Source of the DNA: Caryophanales bacterium UBA6879
GTDB lineage: Bacteria; Bacillota_I; Bacilli_A; RFN20; CAG-288
Assembly (NCBI GenBank): GCA_002449135.1
Contig: DKCH01000037.1
Location: 402 to 21,333 of the forward strand
DNA length: 20,932 nt
Direction: 5' to 3'
The first letter of the stretch is position 1. Every line of letters starts with the position of its first letter. The notes beneath the pieces were generated by a model, which was given only the letters and a program-made list of their open reading frames with translations, ran no database searches and had not been told where the DNA came from. Positions 7,184 through 15,065 of this stretch are shown in pieces. The position numbers and the translations under genes were made by a program.

Positions 7184-7227
7184 TTTTGTTTATTTATATA
7201 GTGGATTATCTATATAAGTAAACAAAA
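7184..7227 (+). promoter_or_regulatory. 18-bp inverted repeat in rpoB leader
   Basis: TTTTGTTTATTTATATAG (7184-7201) pairs with 7210-7227 over 18 positions with one G-U wobble, around an 8-base loop. No T-run follows, so it is not a standard terminator. A TATAAT at 7173-7178 would start transcription at about 7185, right at the base of this hairpin, but no good -35 is visible. Could be an RNA stability or processing element of the rpoBC mRNA. Confidence 0.55.
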
Positions 7228-7269
7228 TCCTAGCTGTAGTTAGGCGATGACAATATATGAGGAGAAAAC

Positions 7270-10200
7270 ATGAAAACTTTAGAAGAAATTTTTGGTAGAA
7301 ATGATATCAAGTATTTAGAAAATCATCGTGCTGATTTTTCTAAAATTTCTGGTCAAATCGAACTTCCTAACCTTATTAAGATTCAAACTGAATCTTTTAA
7401 TTGGTTAATTCACGAAGGCTTACAAGAAGCTTTGTCAAACTTTTTTCCTATTAAAAGTCCTGATGGATCTGAATCTTTAGTTTTAAATTATAAAGGTTTA
7501 CATTTTGATGAACCTAAGTATGATTATTTTCAATGTAAAGCGGCTGATTTAACATATTCTAGACCTTTACAAGTTGATTTATATTTAAAGAGAAAAGATG
7601 GTTCTATTGCTTCTGATCAAATCTATATGGGTGATTTCCCTATGATGACAGATTATGGAACTTTCGTTATTAATGGTGTTGAAAAAGTTGTTGAATCCCA
7701 AATTGTTAGATCTTCTGGTGCTTATATGCACAAAGAAGAACAAACTGCTACTGCTAGTTATATTTATGGTGCTGATATTATCCCTCAAAGAGGTACTTGG
7801 TTAGAATTTTTAACTGATAAGTCTGATAATATTTTTGTTCGTATTGATAAACAAAAGAAGGTTCCTGCTACTGTTTTACTTAGAGCTTTAGGTATTCAAC
7901 ATGATGCTGATATTTTTGCCTTATTTGGTGATTATAATGAAATGTTAAAGAATACTGTTGAAAAGAACAGTGAATCTTCCATTAAAACTAATAATTATTC
8001 TGATCCTGAATTAGAACAATTCAAGATTTCTATTTCTTGCTTAAAAGAAATTTATAGCAAGTTAAGACCTGGTGAACCTATTAGAGATAATGATGTTGCT
8101 AGACAAATCGCTAGTAGATTCTTTGCTCATAGAAGCTATGATTTAGGTCCTGCTGGTAGATTTAAGATTAATAATAAATTAGGTATTTATGATCGTTTAT
8201 TAAATAACAAGATTGCTGAAGACTTAATTTCTAGTGATGGTGAAGTCCGTTTAGAAGCTGGTACTGTTATTACTAAAGATATCTTAGATCAATTAAGAGC
8301 TGAACAATTCTTTGAAAAAGGTGCTCATTTATATGAATTCCCTATCTTTGAAAGTTTAGATAATCATAATAAAGTTAATAAAATTAAAGTTTTTGATAAG
8401 GAAGATGAAACTAAAGTTTATACAATTGTTGGTAACGATTTAACTGTTAAAGAAGAATATTTAGTTGCTTCTGATATTGTTGCATGTCTTTCTTATTTAT
8501 TAAATATTATTGATGGTATTGGTACTGTTGATGATATTGATCATCTTTCTAATAGAAGAATTAGAAGTGTCGGTGAATTAATTCAAAATCAATTTAGAAC
8601 TGGTTTAACTAGAACTGAAAGAATCATCACTGAAAAGATGTCTACATGTTCTGATTTTAATAAAGTTACTCCAAAAGAATTAATTAATATTAAGCCTTTA
8701 ACTAGTGCTATTAAAGAATTCTTTAACGATTCTAAACTTTCTCAATTGATGGATCAAATTAACCCACTTTCTGAATTAGCTAATAAGAGAAGAATTTCTG
8801 CTTTGGGTCCTGGTGGTTTAACTAGAGATCGTGCTTCTTTTGAAGTTAGAGATGTTCACTATTCCCACTATGGTAGAATTTGTCCTATTGAAACTCCTGA
8901 AGGTCAAAATATCGGTTTAATTTCTAATTTAGCTTGTTATGCTCAAATTGATAAATATGGTTTTATTCAAACCCCTTATCGTCGTGTTGTAAATTCTGTA
9001 GTTACTAACGATACTATTTATCTTTCTGCTGAACAAGAAAAATTCCACGTTATTGCTCAAGCTAACGTTAAGCTTGATAGCAACATGAAGATTATCGATG
9101 AAAGAATTTTAGCTAGACAAAATGGTGAAACTGTTATGGTTAAACCTAGTGAAGTTGATTTCATCGATGTTTCACCTAAACAAATTGTTTCTGTTTCTTC
9201 TGCTTGTATTCCATTCCTTGAAAACGATGACTCTACCCGTGCTCAAATGGGTGGTAACATGCAAAGACAAGCATTACCTTTACTTAGACCACATGCTCCT
9301 TTTGTTGGAACTGGTATGGAACACAAAGTCGCTACAGATTCTGGCTGCGCAATTTTAGCTAAAGAAGATGGTGTTGTAAGCTTTGTTGATTGTAAGAAAA
9401 TTGTCTTAAAAGAAGGTCCTGAAGCTGTTGATCATGTTTATGAACTTAAAAAGTTTATGATGGGTAGCCAAGGAACTTGTATTAACCAAAAGCCTATTGT
9501 TAAGAAAGGTCAAATTGTTAAAAAAGGCCAAGTAATTGCTGATGGTCCTGCTATGGATAATGGTGATTTAGCTTTAGGTCAAAACGTTGTTATTGCCTTT
9601 ACTACATGGCATGGTTACAACTACGAAGACGCCGTTATTATGTCTAAGCGTTTAGTTGAAGATGATGTTTATACTACTTTACATATTGTTGAATATACTA
9701 TTGAAAGAAGAAAGACTAAGAATGGTAAAGAAGTCTTTACTGCTGATGTCCCTCAACTTTCTGATCAGTATAAGAAACATCTTGATGAAAATGGCATTGT
9801 TATCGTTGGTACTGAAGTTAAAGAAGGTGATATTTTAGTTGGTAAAACTTCTCCTAAAGGTGATACTGAATTAACTCCTGAAGAAAAATTATTACAAGCT
9901 ATTTTCTTATCCAAAACTAAGGATCAAAAAGATACTTCCTTTAGAGTCCCTCATGGTGGCGGTGGTATTGTTTTAGATATCAAGAAATTCTCTAGAGAAA
10001 ATGGTGATGAATTAAAACCTAACGTCTTAGAAGCTATCAAGGTTTATGTTGTTCAAAAACGTAAGATTTCTGAAGGTGATAAGATGTCTGGTAGACATGG
10101 TAATAAAGGTGTTATTTCTAGAATTGTTAGAGTTGAAGATATGCCTTTCTTACCTGATGGTACCCCTGTTGATATTTTACTTAACCCATTAGGCGTTCCT

Positions 10201-10977
10201 TCCCGTATGAATATTGGTCAGATTTTGGAAGTCCATTTAGGTATGGCTTGTAAGAAATTAGGTGGCGTAAAAGTTGCTACACCAGTATTTGATGGTATTT
10301 CTAATGAAGAAATTATGAAGATGATGAAGGCTGCCGGTATGGATGAAGATGGTAAAACTATACTTTATTCTGGTGAAACTGGTGAAAGATTTGATTCAAG
10401 AGTTAATGTCGGTGTTATGTATATGATTAAGCTTATCCACATGGTTGATGATAAGTTACATGCACGTTCTGTTGGACCTTATTCTTTAGTTACTCAACAA
10501 CCTTTAGGTGGTAAAGCACAAAATGGTGGTCAGAGATTTGGTGAAATGGAAGTTTGGGCTTTGGAAGCTTATGGTGCTGCTCATGTCTTACAAGAAATGC
10601 TCACTATTAAATCTGATGATATGGTTGGCCGTAACCAATGCTATGAAGCTATTTTGAAGAATCAACCTATACCTAAACCTAATATGCCTGAATCATTTAG
10701 AGTTTTAATTAAGGAATTACAATCCTTAGCTATTGATGTTAAACTCTTTGAAAAGACTGATGATAATGGTACAAAAGAAGTTGATATTTCTAATTTAACT
10801 TCTGAAGCTGTTAAATTAGGCCGTAAGATTCAAAAACAAATTCAAACAATGGGTGAAAATGCTTCAAAAGATGAAGATAATCAACAAATTGATGAAGAAG
10901 ATGTGAAGAACGAAGGCTTATCTGAACATTCAGAAGATGAAGAAGATCTTGTTGATGCTGAAATTAATAATAAATAG
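7270..10977 (+). CDS. rpoB: DNA-directed RNA polymerase subunit beta
   Basis: 1235-residue beta subunit, which forms one jaw of RNA polymerase and half the active centre. Landmarks: the rifampicin region (residues 494-511, MDQINPLSELANKRRISA), GPGGLTRDRASFEVRDVH, CPIETPEGQNIGL, the NYEDAVIMSKRL block near 784-796, KISEGDKMSGRHGNKG near 932-947, and the C-terminal QPLGGKAQNGGQRFGEMEVWALEAYGAA. It is a little longer than Bacillus beta (about 1190), mainly through an acidic tail of some 40 residues rich in Glu and Asp. Residue 505 is Asn at the position equivalent to E. coli His526. GAGGAG lies five bases before the ATG. Eleven bases separate it from rpoC. Confidence 0.98.
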   Translation: MKTLEEIFGRNDIKYLENHRADFSKISGQIELPNLIKIQTESFNWLIHEGLQEALSNFFPIKSPDGSESLVLNYKGLHFDEPKYDYFQCKAADLTYSRPLQVDLYLKRKDGSIASDQIYMGDFPMMTDYGTFVINGVEKVVESQIVRSSGAYMHKEEQTATASYIYGADIIPQRGTWLEFLTDKSDNIFVRIDKQKKVPATVLLRALGIQHDADIFALFGDYNEMLKNTVEKNSESSIKTNNYSDPELEQFKISISCLKEIYSKLRPGEPIRDNDVARQIASRFFAHRSYDLGPAGRFKINNKLGIYDRLLNNKIAEDLISSDGEVRLEAGTVITKDILDQLRAEQFFEKGAHLYEFPIFESLDNHNKVNKIKVFDKEDETKVYTIVGNDLTVKEEYLVASDIVACLSYLLNIIDGIGTVDDIDHLSNRRIRSVGELIQNQFRTGLTRTERIITEKMSTCSDFNKVTPKELINIKPLTSAIKEFFNDSKLSQLMDQINPLSELANKRRISALGPGGLTRDRASFEVRDVHYSHYGRICPIETPEGQNIGLISNLACYAQIDKYGFIQTPYRRVVNSVVTNDTIYLSAEQEKFHVIAQANVKLDSNMKIIDERILARQNGETVMVKPSEVDFIDVSPKQIVSVSSACIPFLENDDSTRAQMGGNMQRQALPLLRPHAPFVGTGMEHKVATDSGCAILAKEDGVVSFVDCKKIVLKEGPEAVDHVYELKKFMMGSQGTCINQKPIVKKGQIVKKGQVIADGPAMDNGDLALGQNVVIAFTTWHGYNYEDAVIMSKRLVEDDVYTTLHIVEYTIERRKTKNGKEVFTADVPQLSDQYKKHLDENGIVIVGTEVKEGDILVGKTSPKGDTELTPEEKLLQAIFLSKTKDQKDTSFRVPHGGGGIVLDIKKFSRENGDELKPNVLEAIKVYVVQKRKISEGDKMSGRHGNKGVISRIVRVEDMPFLPDGTPVDILLNPLGVPSRMNIGQILEVHLGMACKKLGGVKVATPVFDGISNEEIMKMMKAAGMDEDGKTILYSGETGERFDSRVNVGVMYMIKLIHMVDDKLHARSVGPYSLVTQQPLGGKAQNGGQRFGEMEVWALEAYGAAHVLQEMLTIKSDDMVGRNQCYEAILKNQPIPKPNMPESFRVLIKELQSLAIDVKLFEKTDDNGTKEVDISNLTSEAVKLGRKIQKQIQTMGENASKDEDNQQIDEEDVKNEGLSEHSEDEEDLVDAEINNK

Positions 10978-10988
10978 GAGGTTAGAAA

Positions 10989-13900
10989 ATGTTCCAATTA
11001 AATAAATTAACTGCTATCCAAGTTAAGCTTGCCTCCCCTGAAAAAATCTTAGAATGGTCTAGAGGCGAAGTTTTAAACGCTGAAACTATTAACTATAGAA
11101 CTCAAAAACCTGAACCAGGTGGCTTATTCTGCGAAAGAATTTTCGGTCCTACTAAGGATTTCCAATGTTATTGTGGAAAATATAGAAAAGCTAGAAGCGC
11201 TGGCGTTGTTTGTGAGAAATGTGGTGTTGAAGTTACTACTAAAGCTGTTAGAAGAGAAAGAATGGGGCATATTACATTAGCCTCTCCTTGTACACATATT
11301 TGGTATTTAAAAGGTACTCCTTCAAGAATTTCTGTTCTTTTAAAGATGTTACCTAAGCAAGTTGAAGAAGTTATTTATTACGCTTCTCATGTTGTTTTAA
11401 ATCCAGGTACTTGCGCTAATTTAATTAAAACTCAAGTTTTAGATGATAGAGATGCTAAAGATGTCTTTAGAGTCATTATTAGTGATTTAGTTTCTTCTAA
11501 TCAAGCTAAAGATCCTGAAAAAGGTAAGCGTTTATTAGTTGATTTACAAAATCCTGATCAAATCTTAGATTTTAGAACTGTTTCTAAATATATTTCTGAT
11601 GAAACTGGTGCTGAATTTTCTTGGGGTGCTGAAGCTATTCAAAAGTTATTAAGAGAAGTTGATTTAGAACAAACTTTTAAAGATATTCAAGAAGATTTAA
11701 AGAATACTAAATCTAAAAATACTTCTGCAAGAGCTAAGCTTTTAAAGCGTTTAGAAATTGTTGATGCTTTTAGAAAATCTCACAATAAACCAGAATGGAT
11801 GGTTTTAACTGTTTTACCAGTTATGCCTCCTGAATTAAGACCTATGTTACCTCTTGATGGTGGTCGTTATGCTGCTTCTGATTTAAATGATTTATATAGA
11901 AGAGTTATCGGTAGAAACTCTCGTTTAAAGAGATTCTTAGAACAAAAGGCTCCTGAAATTATTACTGTTAACGAAAGACGTATGCTTCAGGAAGCTGTTG
12001 ATGCTTTAATTGATAATGGTAGAAGAACTAAAGCTGTTACTGGTGCTGGTAATAGACCTTTAAAGTCTTTATCTAGTCAATTAAAAGGTAAACAAGGTAG
12101 ATTTAGACAAAACTTACTTGGTAAGCGTGTTGATTACTCTGGTCGTTCAGTTATTGCTGTTGGTCCTACTTTAAATATGGATCAATGTGGTATTCCTAGA
12201 GAAATGGCTATTAATTTATTTAAACCATTTATTTTAGGATACTTGATGACTACTGTTCATCGTGTTTCTACTAGAAAACAAGCTGATAAATTAGTAGAAG
12301 AAGGTGCACCTGAAGTTTTAGATGCTATTGAAACTATTATTAAGAATCATCCTGTTTTATTAAATCGTGCTCCTACTTTACACCGTTTAGGTATTCAAGC
12401 TTTTAGACCTATTTTAGTTGAAGGACGTGCTATTAGATTACATCCATTAGTTTGTACTGGTTTTAACGCAGACTTTGATGGTGATCAGATGGCTGTTCAC
12501 GTTCCATTATCTGAAAAGGCTCAAAAAGAAGCTATTGATTTAATGATTGCTAACCACAACATCTTAGGTCCAAAGGATGGTAAACCTATTTGTATTCCTT
12601 CACAGGATATGTTACTTGGTAACTATTATCTTACTATGGAAAATACTGTTGAAGGTATGTTAGCTCAAGCTAAATATTACAGACAATTCAATGATGAAGA
12701 AGAAGCTTTAAGATATGAAAATTATTCCACTATGGAAGGTCATGTCTATAAGGATGTTGATGAAGTTTTATTAGCTTATGAAAATAAGCAAGTTCATTTA
12801 CAAAATAGAATTGCTATTAGAGCAAGTGCTGTTCATAAGTCTTACTTTAATAAGGCTATGAAAAATGCTTATTTAATTACTACCCCTGGTAAGTTGATCT
12901 TTAACTCTATTTATCCTGCTGATTTCCCATATATTAATGATGCTAATGATACTAAATTTAAGCATACTGGCTTAAAGGATCGTATTTCTACTGATGAAAA
13001 TTATTTACCTGAAGGCTTTGTTAAATATGGTACTGATATTAAACAAGTTATCAAAGAAACTAAGCTTCATAAACCTATTGCTAAGGAAGAAATTACTAAC
13101 ATTATTACTGAATTATTCTATCGTTATCAAGCTCAAGAAACTTCTGAGATTCTTGATAAGATGAAGAATTTAGGCTTTGATTATTCTACTATTTCTGGTA
13201 TTACTGTCGCTTTAAGTGATATTTCTGCTAATACTAGTGATGGTTCTCCTTCTCCTTTAGCTAATAAGGAAGAACTCTTTAAGCAAACTGAAGATTTGGT
13301 TGAAAAGTATCGTGAACAAGCTGATGAAGGTTTACTTTCTGAAAACGAAAGATATAAGAAAGTTATTAATGCTTGGAATGGTACTTTAAAGATTATTGAA
13401 GGTGAAGTTAAGAAATTAATTTCTACTGAAGTTAGAAACCCTGTCTTTATTATGTCTGCTTCTGGTGCGAGAGGTAAGTTAACTAACTTTGTTCAGTTAA
13501 TTGGTATGAAAGGTTTAATGGCTAAACCTGATGGTTCTGCTATTGAAATTCCTATTAAGTCTTGCTTCAGAAAAGGTTTGTCTGTTTCTGAATTCTTTAC
13601 TGCTACTCACGGTGCTAGAAAGACTGGTGCTGATACTGCTTTAAAGACTGCTGACTCTGGTTACTTAACTAGAAGATTAATCGATGTTTCTCACGATGTT
13701 ATTGTTAGAGAAGAAGATTGTGGTTGTGACCATGGTATTGTTATTAGAGATATTATGTCTAGAGAGCCTCATTTTGATGATGAAGCTAAAGGACAATTCC
13801 CTGAAGTTGTTGTTAAGTTAGAAAATAGATTAGTAGGTCGTTATACTGTTCATGATGTTGTTAATCCAAACACAAAAGAAGTTATTGTTCCTGCTAATAC

Positions 13901-14975
13901 TATGATTAACGAAGATCAAGCTTCTCAAATCGTTGCTGCTGGTATTAAAGCTGTTGAAATTCGTTCATTATTTACTTGTGAAACTAAAGATGGTGTTTGT
14001 ATCCATTGTTATGGACGTAATTTAGCTACAGGTAGACAAGCTGAAATTGGTGATGCTGTTGGTATTATGGCTGCTCAATCTATTGGTGAACCTGGTACTC
14101 AGTTAACCTTAAAGAACTTCCACTCTGGTGGTGTTGCTGGTGCTGAAGATATCACACAAGGTTTACCTAGAGTCCAAGAAGTTTTAGAAGCTAGAAACCC
14201 TAAAGGTGAAGCTTTAATTACTGAAATTAGTGGTGTTGTTAAAGAAATTCAAAATCATGATATTGATAAGAAGATCTACGATATCATTATTGAAAATCCT
14301 GATATTACTAAAGAAGATGGTACTTTCGAAACTAAGTCTTATACTACTAACGCTCATGCTAACTTAGTTGTACAAGTCGGTGAAAAAGTTCACGCTGGTC
14401 AAAAACTTACTGCAGGTGCTATTGATCCTAAGAAGTTATTATCTGCTACTTCAGTTTCTGAAGTTGAAAATTATTTACTTGAAGAAGTTGAAAAAGTTTA
14501 TATGTCTCAGGGTATTGGTATCTCTGATAAGCATGTTGAAGTTATTGCTAAGCAAATGCTTAGAAAGATGTTAATTGTTGAATCTGGTGATACTGATTTA
14601 TTACCTGGTTCCAAAGTTGATATTGTTGACTTTACAAAGGCTAATAATGCTGTCTTATTAGAAGGCAAACGTCCTGCTGTTGGTCAACCTATGGTCTTAG
14701 GTATTACTAAAGCCGCTTTGGATACTAACTCATTCTTATCATCTGCTTCATTCCAAGAAACTACTCGTGTTTTAACTGATGCTGCTGTTAAAGGCAAAGT
14801 CGATTACCTCCATGGCTTAAAAGAAAACGTCATGATTGGTAAGTTAATTCCTGCTGGTACTGGTTTCTATGGTGATAATGATCTTTCTGATGAAAGATAT
14901 GAAGGTGAAGATATTCCTACTAATGATTCTGAATCTTCAATAATTACAGAATTCACTACTAAAACAGCTGAATAA
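10989..14975 (+). CDS. rpoC: DNA-directed RNA polymerase subunit beta'
   Basis: 1328-residue beta' subunit carrying the catalytic Mg site. Visible landmarks: the N-terminal zinc site (Cys60, Cys62, Cys75, Cys78), RFRQNLLGKRVDYSGRSVI, the catalytic NADFDGDQ with Asp495, Asp497 and Asp499, and the trigger-loop region (GARKTGADTALKTADSGYLTRRL). The second zinc site (DCGCDHG and CETKDGVCIHC) and the C-terminal ENVMIGKLIPAGTG are also present. It is longer than Bacillus beta' (about 1200): compared with that protein from memory, extra sequence appears near residues 143-205 and 550-590. The ribosome binding site TAGGAGG contains the stop codon of rpoB, so the pair are tightly linked. A strong terminator follows. 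Confidence 0.98.
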   Translation: MFQLNKLTAIQVKLASPEKILEWSRGEVLNAETINYRTQKPEPGGLFCERIFGPTKDFQCYCGKYRKARSAGVVCEKCGVEVTTKAVRRERMGHITLASPCTHIWYLKGTPSRISVLLKMLPKQVEEVIYYASHVVLNPGTCANLIKTQVLDDRDAKDVFRVIISDLVSSNQAKDPEKGKRLLVDLQNPDQILDFRTVSKYISDETGAEFSWGAEAIQKLLREVDLEQTFKDIQEDLKNTKSKNTSARAKLLKRLEIVDAFRKSHNKPEWMVLTVLPVMPPELRPMLPLDGGRYAASDLNDLYRRVIGRNSRLKRFLEQKAPEIITVNERRMLQEAVDALIDNGRRTKAVTGAGNRPLKSLSSQLKGKQGRFRQNLLGKRVDYSGRSVIAVGPTLNMDQCGIPREMAINLFKPFILGYLMTTVHRVSTRKQADKLVEEGAPEVLDAIETIIKNHPVLLNRAPTLHRLGIQAFRPILVEGRAIRLHPLVCTGFNADFDGDQMAVHVPLSEKAQKEAIDLMIANHNILGPKDGKPICIPSQDMLLGNYYLTMENTVEGMLAQAKYYRQFNDEEEALRYENYSTMEGHVYKDVDEVLLAYENKQVHLQNRIAIRASAVHKSYFNKAMKNAYLITTPGKLIFNSIYPADFPYINDANDTKFKHTGLKDRISTDENYLPEGFVKYGTDIKQVIKETKLHKPIAKEEITNIITELFYRYQAQETSEILDKMKNLGFDYSTISGITVALSDISANTSDGSPSPLANKEELFKQTEDLVEKYREQADEGLLSENERYKKVINAWNGTLKIIEGEVKKLISTEVRNPVFIMSASGARGKLTNFVQLIGMKGLMAKPDGSAIEIPIKSCFRKGLSVSEFFTATHGARKTGADTALKTADSGYLTRRLIDVSHDVIVREEDCGCDHGIVIRDIMSREPHFDDEAKGQFPEVVVKLENRLVGRYTVHDVVNPNTKEVIVPANTMINEDQASQIVAAGIKAVEIRSLFTCETKDGVCIHCYGRNLATGRQAEIGDAVGIMAAQSIGEPGTQLTLKNFHSGGVAGAEDITQGLPRVQEVLEARNPKGEALITEISGVVKEIQNHDIDKKIYDIIIENPDITKEDGTFETKSYTTNAHANLVVQVGEKVHAGQKLTAGAIDPKKLLSATSVSEVENYLLEEVEKVYMSQGIGISDKHVEVIAKQMLRKMLIVESGDTDLLPGSKVDIVDFTKANNAVLLEGKRPAVGQPMVLGITKAALDTNSFLSSASFQETTRVLTDAAVKGKVDYLHGLKENVMIGKLIPAGTGFYGDNDLSDERYEGEDIPTNDSESSIITEFTTKTAE

Positions 14976-14983
14976 AATAATGT

Positions 14984-15024
14984 AAAGCTATCTAAGGTTA
15001 TTTACTTAGATAGCTTTTTGTTTT
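14984..15024 (+). terminator. Intrinsic terminator of the rpoBC operon
   Basis: Perfect 13-bp stem AAAGCTATCTAAG (14984-14996) with CTTAGATAGCTTT (15005-15017), an 8-base loop, then TTGTTTT. It lies nine bases after the rpoC stop. Confidence 0.93.
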
Positions 15025-15047
15025 CTATATAAACTAAAAAATATGTT
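15018..15047 (+). promoter_or_regulatory. Weak candidate promoter for the OppF-like gene
   Basis: TTGTTT (15018-15023), an 18-base spacer and TATGTT (15042-15047). Some promoter is needed in the 41 bases between the rpoC terminator and the ATG at 15066. The -35 would overlap the terminator T-run, and the start would be about 10 bases from the ATG. Weak match. Confidence 0.3.
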
Positions 15048-15065
15048 ATATGTTAAAATAAATAT

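Noticed and set aside
9122..9358. Alternative-frame open frames within rpoB (also 9656-9838 and 7585-7788 on the minus strand) and rpoC (14368-14574)
   Set aside because: Leu/Ile/Lys-rich nonsense translations, wholly inside conserved polymerase genes.
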